Shown: positions 1 through 8,948 of the stretch, in pieces
Layout: the number at the start of each line of letters is the position of its first letter
Position numbering within the stretch: position 1 is the stretch's first letter
Assembly: GCF_026625785.1 (NCBI RefSeq)
Contig: NZ_CP113063.1
Location: forward strand, 744,001 to 808,000
Source: Gordonia sp. SL306
GTDB lineage: Bacteria; Actinomycetota; Actinomycetes; Mycobacteriales; Mycobacteriaceae
Length of the DNA: 64,000 bases
Reading direction: 5' to 3'
The notes under the pieces: model-generated
Seen by the model: the letters and a program-made list of their open reading frames with translations, nothing else
Database searches by the model: none
Told to the model about the DNA's origin: nothing
Program-made: the position numbers and the translations under genes

Positions 1-576
1 ACCTCGACCGGACCGTGTGTCCTCATCGTCGACAGCACCAACCAGATGATCCAGATGAGTGCGGGTGCCGAAGAGCGCCTCGACGACCTGCTGACCGGAA
101 AGAACAGCGGCGCAGCGAGTTCGGTGATCACCTCGCTGGTGGGCGCGGCCCGGCGTTACGGTCGCGGCGAGACCGACGTCCCGCCCCGATTACGCGTCCG
201 GGCGGCTTCCGGCATGTGGCTGGTGGTGCACGCGTCGCCGCTCTCGAACGCCGAGGGACGAGTCGGCGAGGTGGTGGTGACGATCGAGGAGGCGCGGCCC
301 CCGGAGATCGTGCCGATGGTGGTCGCCGCCTTCGGGCTGACCGCCCGTGAACGCGACGTCACCCAGATGGTGCTCCAGGGCGTGGCGACCAAGGACATCG
401 CGACCACGCTGCACGTGTCCGCCTACACGGTCCAGGACCACCTCAAGTCGATCTTCGACAAGGCCGGTGTCCGGAGTCGGCGCGAACTCATCGCACGTGT
501 CTACTTCGACCAATATGCCCCGCGGATGAACGACCCGTTACTGCCGTCGGGGTCGTTCGACGTCGCCGGCGGGTAG
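1..576 (+). CDS. LuxR-type HTH regulator, 3' part
   Basis: Partial gene entering from the left edge; 191 residues remain in frame from base 1. The C-terminal ~55 residues (about 113-168) form a GerE/LuxR helix-turn-helix: LTARERDV, then [14 protein letters not shown] and [15 protein letters not shown], the usual recognition-helix pattern. The part before it ([21 protein letters not shown]) resembles the start of a PAS-like sensory domain, so this is probably a PAS-LuxR one-component regulator. The target is not evident. The next gene is convergent and only 3 bases away, so no operon partner is visible. The HTH assignment is firm; the sensory domain is inference. Confidence 0.85.
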   Translation, partial: TSTGPCVLIVDSTNQMIQMSAGAEERLDDLLTGKNSGAASSVITSLVGAARRYGRGETDVPPRLRVRAASGMWLVVHASPLSNAEGRVGEVVVTIEEARPPEIVPMVVAAFGLTARERDVTQMVLQGVATKDIATTLHVSAYTVQDHLKSIFDKAGVRSRRELIARVYFDQYAPRMNDPLLPSGSFDVAGG

Positions 577-579
577 CGT

Positions 580-1164
580 CTACCTGACCATCCGTACCGC
601 AAGGTCGCCGTAGGCGTGGCCCAGGGCCTCGGGGTCACGATGCGTCCGCGATGGAAACCAGCGACAGACATCGACGCACAGGGAGGACAGAGCCAACACC
701 GCATCGTCGGCCGCGGCGACGGTGAACTCCCCCGACGCCACGCCCCTGCTCACGATGGCGCCGATCACGTCGGACGTGTCACGACGGATCGCGGTGATCT
801 CGCGATAGTGCTCGTGGGTCAATCCGTGCAATTCGTACTGCACGACTTTCGCGAGCTGATGGTGCTCCGCCTGCCACCGCGCGAATTCCCGCACGACCGC
901 ACGTAACCGCTGGTCGTCTGGCGCCGACTCGTCGTCGACGGCGCGCAGTGCCGCCAGCACGCCGCGGTGGCCCTGGACCGCGATCGCGTAGAGCAATTCC
1001 TCTTTCGATCGATAGTGCGGATACATCGCCGCGGCGCTCATGTTCAACCGCTTCGCGATCTGCCGCGTGGAGGTCCCGCCGTATCCGACCTCGGCGAAGG
1101 ACGCGATCGCCGCCTGGCGGATCCGTTCCGCAGCCACCGAGTCGCCGGCACGCGTCACGGCCAT
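580..1164 (-). CDS. TetR-family transcriptional regulator
   Basis: 194-residue TetR repressor. The N-terminal HTH is clear: RIRQAAIASFAEVGYGGTST, IAKRLNMSAAAMYPHYRSKEELL. The ligand-binding half has the helical, Arg/His-rich composition usual for the family. It is divergent from an acyl-CoA dehydrogenase gene, and the 107-base gap holds two copies of an inverted repeat (1223-1254), so it probably represses itself and the acyl-CoA dehydrogenase / SDR pair, with an acyl-CoA as likely inducer. Regulation is inferred from layout. The ATG at 1164 gives normal TetR length. Confidence 0.88.
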   Translation of the reverse strand: MAVTRAGDSVAAERIRQAAIASFAEVGYGGTSTRQIAKRLNMSAAAMYPHYRSKEELLYAIAVQGHRGVLAALRAVDDESAPDDQRLRAVVREFARWQAEHHQLAKVVQYELHGLTHEHYREITAIRRDTSDVIGAIVSRGVASGEFTVAAADDAVLALSSLCVDVCRWFPSRTHRDPEALGHAYGDLAVRMVR

Positions 1165-1222
1165 CTCCCACCTCGCTCCCGACCACAGCCTTGTTGACCA
1201 GATCGCACTGTACGGTGCATCA

Positions 1223-1254
1223 TAAGCGAGCGCTTAGAAATGAGCGAGCGCTTA
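1223..1254. promoter_or_regulatory. tandem TetR-type operator
   Basis: TAAGCGAGCGCTTA (1223-1236) has 6-bp inverted arms around AG; TGAGCGAGCGCTTA (1241-1254) repeats it 18 bp downstream with one change. The pair lies 18 bp before the acyl-CoA dehydrogenase ATG and in the divergent gap of the TetR gene. Presumed binding site of that regulator. Confidence 0.7.
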
Positions 1255-1271
1255 GTTGCCGAAGGAGTCCC

Positions 1272-3047
1272 ATGGCCGCCCCGATCTCCCGTCGCGATCT
1301 CGAGTTCCTGCTCTACGAGTGGCTCGACGTCGAGAAGCTGACCAGCCGCGATCACTTCCGGGAACACTCCCGGGAGACCTTCGACGCGGTACTCGAACTC
1401 AGCGAGGACCTGGCGACCAAGCGTTTCGCCCCGGCCAACAAGCTCGGCGACCAGAACGAGCCGTACGTCGGCGACGACGGCAAGGTCGTGTTGCCCGACG
1501 AGATCTCCTCGGGCATCGCCGAGTTCGTCAAGGCCGGCCTGATGGCGAGTTCGTACGACGAATCGCTGGGCGGCATGCAGCTCCCCACCGTGATCAGTCG
1601 GGCCTCGAGCGCATGGTTCCAGGCCGCCAACGCGGCGATGTCGTCGTACACATTCCTCACCGTCGGCAACGCGAATCTGCTCGCCGAGTACGGCACCCCC
1701 GAGCAGCTCGACACCTGGGTCCGCCCCATGGTCGAGGGCCGGTTCTTCGGCACGATGTGCCTCTCGGAACCGCAGGCAGGTTCGTCGCTGGCCGACATCA
1801 CCACCAAGGCCGAGCCGATGTCCGACGGCACGTACCGGATCACCGGCACCAAGATGTGGATCTCGGCCGGCGACCACGAACTCTCCGAGAACATCGTGCA
1901 CCTCGTGCTCGCGAAGGCACCAGGAGGCGGGCCCGGCGTCAAGGGCATCTCCTTGTTCATCGTGCCCAAATACCTGGCGGACGGCACCCGCAACGACGTT
2001 GCCCTCGTCGGCCTCAACCACAAGATGGGCAACCGGGCTACCACCAACACCCTGCTGAACTTCGGTGACGGCACGCACTCGCCGACGTCGGAGACAGGTG
2101 CTGTCGGCTACCTCGTCGGCGAGGAACACCGTGGCCTGAGCTACATGTTCCACATGATGAACGAGGCACGGATCGGGGTCGGATTCCTGGCCACGTCATT
2201 GGGATACGCGGGGTATCTCGCATCGCTCGAGTACGCGAAGGTCCGCACGCAGGGCCGTCTGGTCGACCAGAAGGACCTGTCGAGCAAACCCGTGCCGATC
2301 ATCGAACACGCCGACGTCAAGCGGATGCTGCTTGCCCAGAAGTCCTATGTGGAGGGCGCTCTCGCGCTCGGCCTGTACTGCAGCAAACTGGTCGACGAGC
2401 AGTCCACCAGCAGTGGCGACGAGCAGGCTCGGGCGGGTCTGCTCCTCGACGTGCTCACCCCGATCGCGAAGAGCTGGCCGTCGCAGTGGTGCCTGGAGGC
2501 CAACAGCCTGGCCATCCAGGTGCACGGCGGCTACGGCTACACAAAGGAATTCGACGTCGAGCAGTACTACCGCGACAACCGGTTGAACCCGATTCACGAG
2601 GGCACCCACGGCATTCACGGGCTCGACCTGCTCGGCCGGAAGGTGGTCATGCAGGGCGGCGCGGGCCTCACCCTGCTCGCCGAGACGATCGGCGCGACCA
2701 TCGATCGCGCAGCCTCCGGCGAAGCCACCGCGGAGTACGCCACCGACCTCCGGAAAGCTGTCGACCAGCTGGTCACCACCACGGCACAGGCGTGGTCGGC
2801 CGGCGATCCGGCGCTGTCGCTCGCCAATGCCACCGCGTATCTGGAGGCGGCCGGACACATCGTCGTGGCCTGGGTGTGGCTCGAGCAGCTCCTCGCGGCC
2901 GCTGACCGGACGGGCGACTTCTACGACGGCAAACGTGCTGCCGCCCAGTACTTCTTCCGTTACGAGCTGCCGAAGACGGCTGCGCAGCTGTCGCTGGTCG
3001 CCGCGCTCGACCGCACCACCCTGGACACCGACCCGGTCTGGTTCTGA
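1272..3047 (+). CDS. acyl-CoA dehydrogenase (long, FadE type)
   Basis: 591 residues, longer than the ~380-residue basic ACAD fold and matching the ~600-residue actinobacterial FadE type with an extra C-terminal helical domain. FAD/substrate-region motif LSEPQAGSSLADI is present, and IHEGTHGIHGLDLLGRK carries the expected catalytic Glu (about residue 443). It would introduce the alpha-beta double bond into an acyl-CoA, passing electrons to ETF. The ATG at 1272 follows GAAGGAG at 1261 with good spacing; the frame stays open upstream but runs into the divergent TetR gene. An SDR follows 32 bases downstream, suggesting a two-gene beta-oxidation unit. The exact substrate is unknown. Confidence 0.9.
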   Translation: MAAPISRRDLEFLLYEWLDVEKLTSRDHFREHSRETFDAVLELSEDLATKRFAPANKLGDQNEPYVGDDGKVVLPDEISSGIAEFVKAGLMASSYDESLGGMQLPTVISRASSAWFQAANAAMSSYTFLTVGNANLLAEYGTPEQLDTWVRPMVEGRFFGTMCLSEPQAGSSLADITTKAEPMSDGTYRITGTKMWISAGDHELSENIVHLVLAKAPGGGPGVKGISLFIVPKYLADGTRNDVALVGLNHKMGNRATTNTLLNFGDGTHSPTSETGAVGYLVGEEHRGLSYMFHMMNEARIGVGFLATSLGYAGYLASLEYAKVRTQGRLVDQKDLSSKPVPIIEHADVKRMLLAQKSYVEGALALGLYCSKLVDEQSTSSGDEQARAGLLLDVLTPIAKSWPSQWCLEANSLAIQVHGGYGYTKEFDVEQYYRDNRLNPIHEGTHGIHGLDLLGRKVVMQGGAGLTLLAETIGATIDRAASGEATAEYATDLRKAVDQLVTTTAQAWSAGDPALSLANATAYLEAAGHIVVAWVWLEQLLAAADRTGDFYDGKRAAAQYFFRYELPKTAAQLSLVAALDRTTLDTDPVWF

Positions 3048-3079
3048 CCGGCCGCCGCACCGACCCTAGGAGTCACCAG

Positions 3080-3841
3080 ATGTCACTGTTGGACATGTTC
3101 GACCTGACCGACAAGGTCGTCGTCGTCACGGGCGCGTCGTCGGGTCTCGGGGTGTCGTTCGCCACCGGGTTCGCCGAGGCAGGAGCCGACATCGTGCTCG
3201 CCGCCCGGCGGGCCGAGCGCCTCGCCGACACCGCCGCCAAAGTGGAGGCCCTGGGCCGCAGAGCGCTGTGCGTGCCAGCCGACGTCGCCGATCCCGACCA
3301 GTGCCAGGCCGTCATCGATGCGGCGATGGAAACCTTCGGCCGGGTGGACGTCCTGATCAACAACGCCGGTGTGGGTACCGCCGTCCCGGCAACCCGCGAG
3401 ACCCCCGATCAGTTCCGCTCTGTTGTCGATGTCAACCTCAACGGTTCGTACTGGATGGCCCAGGCATGCGGTCGGGTCATGCAACCCGGCAGCGCGGTCG
3501 TCAACATCTCCAGTGTCCTGGGCATCACCACCGCCGGACTGCCGCAGGCCGCATACGCGGCCAGCAAGGCAGGCGTCATCGGACTCACGCGCGATCTGGC
3601 CCAGCAATGGGCGTCGCGCAAGGGAATCCGGGTCAACGCGATCGCGCCGGGATTCTTCGAGAGCGAGATGACCGACACCTACCACGACGGCTATCTGGAG
3701 TCCCAGTTGCCGCGCGTTCTCCTCGGCCGGATGGGACGGGGCGAGGAACTCGCGGCCACGGCCGTGTGGCTGGCCTCGCCTGCTTCGGGTTACGTGACCG
3801 GGCAGACCATCGCGGTCGACGGTGGCGTCACCATCACCTAG
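3080..3841 (+). CDS. SDR-family NAD(P)-dependent oxidoreductase
   Basis: 253-residue classical short-chain dehydrogenase. Cofactor motif TGASSGLG near the N-terminus, NNAG in the middle and the catalytic YAASK (Tyr159, Lys163) are all present. GAG at 3069-3071 stands upstream of the ATG. Placed 32 bases behind an acyl-CoA dehydrogenase and under the same TetR operator, it is plausibly a 3-hydroxyacyl-CoA or related alcohol dehydrogenase in fatty or branched acid breakdown; that role is inference from position. Confidence 0.88.
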   Translation: MSLLDMFDLTDKVVVVTGASSGLGVSFATGFAEAGADIVLAARRAERLADTAAKVEALGRRALCVPADVADPDQCQAVIDAAMETFGRVDVLINNAGVGTAVPATRETPDQFRSVVDVNLNGSYWMAQACGRVMQPGSAVVNISSVLGITTAGLPQAAYAASKAGVIGLTRDLAQQWASRKGIRVNAIAPGFFESEMTDTYHDGYLESQLPRVLLGRMGRGEELAATAVWLASPASGYVTGQTIAVDGGVTIT

Positions 3842-3864
3842 AGACCGGAATATACGGGGGCACA

Positions 3865-4629
3865 ATGCGTTACGTTGCTGTCGGGGACAGTTTCACCGAA
3901 GGCGTCGGCGACGAGCCGGACGGCGTCCATCCTCGTGGGTGGGCCGACCTGGTCGCGGAAGGCCTCGCGGCCGAGCACGGCGGAGTCGAGTACGCCAACC
4001 TCGCGATCCGTGGACGCCTCCTGGGACCCATCGCCACCGAGCAGATCGATGCGGCACTCGCATTGGATCCGCTGCCCACGCTGCTCACCTTCAACGGCGG
4101 CGGCAACGACATGCTGCGCCCCGGCAGCGATCTCGCCGGGCTGATCGAACTCACGCGCGCAGCAGTGCGCCGGTGCACCGCGGCCGGAATCGAGGTCGTC
4201 TTGCTCGCCGGTGCGGATCCGTCGTCGGGACTGCCGTTCGGGGAGAAGATCCGTGGCCGCGGCGAATACCTGACCACCGAGATCGCCACCCTGGCGACCG
4301 ACGAGGATCTGACCTTCGTCGACATGTTCCACGACAGCGAGATCCGGCGTCCGGCCTATTGGTCCGACGATCGACTCCACCTCAATCCGATCGGACACCA
4401 GCGGGTTGCGGCACACGTCCTGCGTGCCCTCGGCGTACACACCATTGCGACACCCGACCGGCCGAACGCACCGATCAGCGGCTACCGATGGACCGAGGAT
4501 CTGCGTTTCACGCGTAGCCATCTGGCCCCGTGGGTCATCCGGCGACTCCGGGGCCGGTCGTCGGGCGACGATCGGGAGGCGAAGCACCCGATGTGGACGT
4601 CCGTCGAACCACGAGGCGCATCGCGGTAG
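3865..4629 (+). CDS. SGNH/GDSL-type hydrolase
   Basis: 254 residues from the ATG at 3865. Block I GDSF with the nucleophile Ser9, block III GGGND, and the C-terminal Asp-His pair in WSDDRLHLNPIGH mark a complete SGNH hydrolase (esterase/lipase-like). No signal peptide, so probably cytoplasmic. The frame is open far upstream, but that stretch is antisense-like overlap with the SDR gene; the MRYVAVGDSF start is the natural family N-terminus. It is followed directly by the remains of a second SGNH hydrolase. Confidence 0.85.
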   Translation: MRYVAVGDSFTEGVGDEPDGVHPRGWADLVAEGLAAEHGGVEYANLAIRGRLLGPIATEQIDAALALDPLPTLLTFNGGGNDMLRPGSDLAGLIELTRAAVRRCTAAGIEVVLLAGADPSSGLPFGEKIRGRGEYLTTEIATLATDEDLTFVDMFHDSEIRRPAYWSDDRLHLNPIGHQRVAAHVLRALGVHTIATPDRPNAPISGYRWTEDLRFTRSHLAPWVIRRLRGRSSGDDREAKHPMWTSVEPRGASR

Positions 4630-5186
4630 TCGCGGCAACTCCGACGCCGACGTCGTCACTGTCACCGGGGGGCGGAAACGATCTGCAGTACATCGGTTTC
4701 ATGCTCGCCGCCGCGTGGCGAGAGCATGCGCCGGCATCACCGATCGCGACCTTGGTCGCCGGAATGGTCAGCGACCCCGTTCCGGCTCCGACGAGCGCAG
4801 ACGTCGAGCGCACCGCCGATGGCCTCGTCCTGGTGGTCGACGAGGTGCGCACACGCGCCCCACGAGCACGGATCGTTCTCGTCGACTATCTGACCGCCAT
4901 CAGTGACCGCACCGTCGCGGGACGCGACGTCCCTTTTCCCGCAGCGGATCTGACACAGGCCCGGCGCATTCAGGCAGCCTTGCGCGAAGCGCACCTGGTA
5001 GCCGCAGACCGATCTGGCGCCGAACTGCTTTCCGCGTCTTCGTTGAGCGAAACCCATGCGCTCGGCGACCCTGCGCCCTGGGTCTTCGGGTTCTTCACCG
5101 ATCTCGACCGGATCGGCGCTTCCTTCCATCCCAACGCCGAGGGAATGGCGGCGGTCGCGGAGGGCCTGCGCGAGTTGCTCGGCTGA
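4625..5186 (+). pseudogene. SGNH hydrolase remnant, truncated and frameshifted
   Basis: The C-terminal ~170 residues of an SGNH hydrolase are readable: the GGGNDLQYIGF block III, then a helical region and a late Asp/His region (FFTDLDRIGASFHPNAEGM). Block I with the GDS nucleophile is missing. Just before block III the expected DADVVTVTGG lies in the other frame (bases 4643-4672) and joins the GGND frame only if one G is dropped from the six-G run at 4667-4672. Upstream, no frame gives an SGNH N-terminus. So the gene lost its 5' half and has a +1 homopolymer shift. It could alternatively be read from a start near 4530, but the protein would lack the nucleophile. Confidence 0.7.
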
Positions 5187-5285
5187 TCCCTCGAGCCCGG
5201 CCGATATTGTCGGTGCGCCGCGATATCGTGGAGGGTTTGCGTGAGGCCAGAATCAACGAGTTTCTTTGCGGCACTGAAGAATCCC

Positions 5286-5322
5286 TTGACTCGAACACAT
5301 GTTCGAGTCATACTGGATTACA
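5286..5322 (+). promoter_or_regulatory. promoter with leaderless start
   Basis: TTGACT (5286-5291), 17 bp, CATACT (5309-5314), then the ATG only 7 bases further at 5322. Transcription would begin at or next to the ATG, giving a leaderless mRNA. The spacer is occupied by the SOS box at 5291-5306. Confidence 0.6.
5291..5306. promoter_or_regulatory. SOS (LexA) box
   Basis: TCGAACACATGTTCGA fits the mycobacterial/actinobacterial LexA consensus TCGAAC-N4-GTTCGA exactly, and the palindrome extends 2 bp on each side. It sits between the -35 and -10 of the DUF222-HNH gene, an ideal place for repression. Confidence 0.82.
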
Positions 5323-6557
5323 TGGGGGACATCAGCTCGGCCATCCAGTTCACGCGTGAGGTCACCGTCGCCGATGCGGTGACGGGGCGGCAGGTGTTCG
5401 ACGCCACGAAGGCGTTGATGGAACTGCGCAATATCGTCGATCACCTGTTGGCGGTGCATGCCGCTGCGTTGGATCGATTGGGGGTGGCACGGCAGTCCGG
5501 CGGCAAGACGCGGACTCTGTTGATCGAGATGGGTGCCGCGCCCGGGGTCGCCGCGCGCTGGATGCGGATCGGAGCCGCGCTGGAGTCGTTGCAGCGCCTA
5601 CCCGGCTACGCCGCGGATGGCGTGTTCTCTGGTGAGCATGTCGATGCGATCGTGCAGGGTCTTGTCCACATCGCCAGTCGGGCGGCCGACGGGCTCTGCG
5701 ATGAAGAGCGCCTCGAGCATGAACGCGCATTGATTGCCCAAGCCCTCTCCGGAGCCACGCCGAAAGAAATCGAGAAGATCGCACGTGGGCTCGGTAACCA
5801 GGTCGCCGCCGAAACCGGCGGACTCCCCGCGGGCGAGGATCGACGGATCAACGAGTTCGCAGTTGTCCCCACCTCCGACGGGCGAGTCGCCGTGAAGGGC
5901 GATCTCGATGTCGTGATCGGTGAGAAGTTGACCGCCGCCATCGACTCACTCACCCAGGCGCGCCCCGAACCCGACGGCTCCCCCGACGCCCGCAGTCCGG
6001 GCGCGCAACGCGCCGATGCGCTCGAACAGATCCTCGACGCCGCCACGTCGGCGAACACCCCGTTCATGACCGCACCGAAGACACACATCAACCTGACCAT
6101 CCCGGTCGGCACCCCCGACCTGGCGTCGCTGCCATGGCTCGGCCCGGTATCGCAGGCGACGGCAAAGATGTTGGCGTGCGATGCCGGCATCACCGAGATC
6201 ATCATCGACGGCAACCGCGCACCCCTGGACATGGGCTACGAACAACGCCTGTTCACATCCCACCAACGCAAAGCCATCATCGCCCGCGACCAATGCTGCA
6301 TCAAATGCGGGGCACCAGCCTCCTGGGCACACGTGCACCACATGGTCCATTGGCAGGACGGCGGCCCCACCGACCTCGACAACGGCTGCCTGCTCTGCCC
6401 GTCCTGCCACGCCCAGGTTCACGCCCACGGCTGGGACATCACCCTCGGCATCGACCGCCACCCCTGGCTCATCCCACCGAGCACCATTGACCCACACCGA
6501 AAACCATTGCCCGCCCACAACCGACGCACCATGCACCTCGACAACATCGCCGCCTGA
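5322..6557 (+). CDS. DUF222 / HNH endonuclease (13E12-type)
   Basis: 411 residues. The N-terminal ~270 residues have the DUF222 character common to the mycobacterial 13E12 repeat family (helical, DATKALMELRNIVDHLLAVH, ARWMRIGAALESL). The C-terminal HNH nuclease domain is intact: CCIKCG, HVHHMVHWQDGGPTDLDN, LCPSCH, with zinc-binding Cys pairs and the catalytic His. An earlier in-frame ATG exists at 5241, but the promoter and SOS box lie downstream of it, so 5322 is the likely start. The SOS box implies induction by DNA damage, as known for several 13E12 members. The biological role of the family is unknown. Confidence 0.88.
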   Translation: MGDISSAIQFTREVTVADAVTGRQVFDATKALMELRNIVDHLLAVHAAALDRLGVARQSGGKTRTLLIEMGAAPGVAARWMRIGAALESLQRLPGYAADGVFSGEHVDAIVQGLVHIASRAADGLCDEERLEHERALIAQALSGATPKEIEKIARGLGNQVAAETGGLPAGEDRRINEFAVVPTSDGRVAVKGDLDVVIGEKLTAAIDSLTQARPEPDGSPDARSPGAQRADALEQILDAATSANTPFMTAPKTHINLTIPVGTPDLASLPWLGPVSQATAKMLACDAGITEIIIDGNRAPLDMGYEQRLFTSHQRKAIIARDQCCIKCGAPASWAHVHHMVHWQDGGPTDLDNGCLLCPSCHAQVHAHGWDITLGIDRHPWLIPPSTIDPHRKPLPAHNRRTMHLDNIAA

Positions 6558-6789
6558 GGACGCGAAACGCTTCCTCACCTCGTCCGTCGGCCACTCGACC
6601 AACGGACCGGGACAGATACGCACTCCAGCGCAGCACATTTCAGGTAAGCACCTTCACCGCGCACCCGACCACCCGACGGGACCGCGCACGACCATTGACA
6701 ACTCCATAGCGTGGGGGGCCTCGCCCCGGCGGCCGCAGCCAGGGTCGTATCGAGATCGTCGCACCGACTGTCGAATAGACTCGGCCGAG

Positions 6790-7290
6790 ATGGAACCGAC
6801 ACCGCCGTTGCTGCTTCGCGAACCCGTCCACCAGGTGGATCCACGCGCTGTCACCATGTGGCGGATGACGCCACTGCTGACGGGTATCCCGGTCCTTGCC
6901 GCGGCCGTCGTCGTCGCAGCACTCGCCGATCCGGCGCGCTGGGCAGCACTGGCCGTCGCGGTGGTCGCCGTGGTGGTCACGGCGTTCTTCGTGATGGTGG
7001 TGCCGGGATGGCGGTATCGCTTTCACCGGTGGGAGATCAGCGACGACGCCGTCTACACCCAGTCCGGCTGGTTCGTGCGCAGCCGCGTGATCATCCCGAT
7101 CGCTCGCATCCAGGTTGTCGACACCGCGGCCGGGCCCATCGAACAATTGCTGAACCTGGCGACTCTCACGGTCACCACCGCGTCGTCGGCAGGAACGATC
7201 CGGATCGTCGGGCTCGATGCCTCCGCCGCGCGGAACGCCGCCGCAGATCTCACCGCTCGCACCCAGGCCCACACCGATGACGCGACCTGA
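6790..7290 (+). CDS. bacterial PH-domain membrane protein (YdbS-like)
   Basis: 166 residues. Two hydrophobic helices (about residues 28-68) separated by a short turn are followed by a bacterial PH (bPH2) domain with the typical stretch WEISDDAVYTQSGWFVRSRVIIPIARIQVVDT. It overlaps the next gene by 14 bases; the pair matches the YdbS/YdbT arrangement of Firmicutes and actinobacteria, whose function is not settled (linked in Bacillus to envelope protection). The ATG at 6790 was chosen because upstream in-frame sequence is antisense-like overlap with the HNH gene. Confidence 0.8.
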   Translation: MEPTPPLLLREPVHQVDPRAVTMWRMTPLLTGIPVLAAAVVVAALADPARWAALAVAVVAVVVTAFFVMVVPGWRYRFHRWEISDDAVYTQSGWFVRSRVIIPIARIQVVDTAAGPIEQLLNLATLTVTTASSAGTIRIVGLDASAARNAAADLTARTQAHTDDAT

Positions 7291-8791
7291 CAATCCACCC
7301 GCCGAGATCTTCCGCGACGACGGCCCGGCGGTCTGGCATCGACTGTCCCCGTGGATGATCGCGGTCAGGCCGATCGAGCAGCTGCCGCAGCTCATCCCGC
7401 TGGTCATAGCGATCATCTTCGCCGGCCGCGGCGCGCTGGACATCAGCATCATCCTCACCCTGATCGCGGTCCCGCTGATCACGATCGTGCCCTGGCTGAT
7501 GACCCGCTACCAGGTGACCGACGAGCATGTGCGGGTTCGGAGCGGCCTGATCACGCGCAAGGTCGCGACTGCGCGACGAGATCGCATACGCAGCGTCGAC
7601 CTCACCGCGTCGGTACCGCATCGGGTGCTGGGCCTCAAGAAGGTCCGGATCGGCACGGGGGGCGACAAGGAGTCGTCGGTGGTGGAACTCAACGCCATCC
7701 CTGCCACGGAGGCCGACACGTTGTACCGCCACCTGATGGCGACCGTGGCGCGGACCGCACGCCCGTCGGGTCTCACCGAAGACGGACCGTCACAACGGTC
7801 CGTGCCACCGGAACAACTGTCCCGACTCCAACTCTCGTGGTTGCGTTTCGCGCCGTTCTCGTTGACGGGTTTCGCCGCGGCCGCCGCCGCGGGTGGTCTG
7901 GCGGCACAGTTCGCCAACGAAGCGGGCCTGTTCGAGCAAGGTGCCACCGCCGCCGAAGACGCCATCAACCGCATCCGTGACATCCCCGTCCCTCTCGTGG
8001 TGACCGTGTCGGTGATCGTCGTGATCGCTGTGGGGGCGCTGCTGTCCTTCGGCGGCTACGTACTCGCGTACTGGAACTTCTCGCTGGTCCGAAACCACCG
8101 GGACGGGACACTCCTCATCCGCCGTGGCCTCCTCACCACCAATGCAAGCAGCCTCGACGAGAACCGTGTACGCGGCGTGCACCTGCACGAGCCGGTACTC
8201 ATGCGCGCGGTCCGCGGTGCCCGGCTCAACGCGATCGCCACCGGGTCGTCCAAGAACCCATTGCTTCTGCCACCTGCGCCGTTCGACGAGGCCGTCCGGG
8301 TGGGTCAGCTCGTCGCACACGACGGCGACGAGCTCACCTCGCCCTTGAACCGGCATGGGCGCGGCGCGCTGACCCGGCGCCTGACCCGCGGATTCTGGGG
8401 TGGCCTGCTGTTCGCAATCGTCGTGGTGGTCGCGGTGATCGGACCGCTGACCTGGCCATGGCTGATTCTTGCCGCGGTCGTTGCCGTGGCGTCGTCGGCG
8501 CTCGGCGTCCTTCGGTACCGAAATCTTGGCGTCCGCGTCACCCCGACTGCGGTCGTGATCGCCCCGCCGCGTGTCGCACGGCACCGCTACGTCGTCAGCC
8601 GCGAGGGAGTTGTCGGGTGGGCGTCCTCGGCATCGTTCTTCCAGCGACGTCGAGGCGTGGAAACAACGGTCGTCGCCACCGCTGCCGGGGCCGAAGCCTA
8701 TGCCGCTGTGGATCTCGACCCTGCCGCCGCAGCCGAGCTGATGACGACGGTCTCACCACACCTGTTGGCGCCCTTCGTCGTGTCCCGATGA
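7277..8791 (+). CDS. multi-PH-domain membrane protein (YdbT-like)
   Basis: 504 residues, ATG at 7277 overlapping the preceding gene by 14 bases. It alternates hydrophobic pairs with bPH2 domains: a first domain around VTDEHVRVRSGLITRKVATARRDRIRSVDL, a second around LLIRRGLLTTNASSLDENRVRGVHL and a degenerate third near the C-terminus (VRVTPTAVVIAPPRVARHRY). At least three membrane regions can be seen. Co-translated with the YdbS-like protein, probably forming one membrane complex. Confidence 0.8.
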   Translation: MTRPDNPPAEIFRDDGPAVWHRLSPWMIAVRPIEQLPQLIPLVIAIIFAGRGALDISIILTLIAVPLITIVPWLMTRYQVTDEHVRVRSGLITRKVATARRDRIRSVDLTASVPHRVLGLKKVRIGTGGDKESSVVELNAIPATEADTLYRHLMATVARTARPSGLTEDGPSQRSVPPEQLSRLQLSWLRFAPFSLTGFAAAAAAGGLAAQFANEAGLFEQGATAAEDAINRIRDIPVPLVVTVSVIVVIAVGALLSFGGYVLAYWNFSLVRNHRDGTLLIRRGLLTTNASSLDENRVRGVHLHEPVLMRAVRGARLNAIATGSSKNPLLLPPAPFDEAVRVGQLVAHDGDELTSPLNRHGRGALTRRLTRGFWGGLLFAIVVVVAVIGPLTWPWLILAAVVAVASSALGVLRYRNLGVRVTPTAVVIAPPRVARHRYVVSREGVVGWASSASFFQRRRGVETTVVATAAGAEAYAAVDLDPAAAAELMTTVSPHLLAPFVVSR

Positions 8792-8911
8792 CGAACCACG
8801 TCGGGTGATCACCCGGGTCGACGTCGTCGCATAGTGAGACGATTGACCAACTTTTCTGAGACTTTTCGTCGAATCAGTCCCAACCCCGGGCAAAAGAGTG
8901 GTAAACCTCAC

Positions 8912-8933
8912 AATCAGTCAGTGCTGACTGATT
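8912..8933. promoter_or_regulatory. inverted-repeat operator before FAD oxidoreductase
   Basis: Perfect 9-bp arms AATCAGTCA and TGACTGATT around GTGC, 15 bp before the ATG at 8949. Likely site of the TetR regulator encoded at the end of the same unit (10793-11434). Confidence 0.65.
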
Positions 8934-8948
8934 TGAAGGGACGGGGAC

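Noticed and set aside
4406..4906. A separate 166-codon gene between the SGNH hydrolases
   Set aside because: Only its DADVVTVTGG part is meaningful, and this belongs to the frameshifted SGNH remnant.
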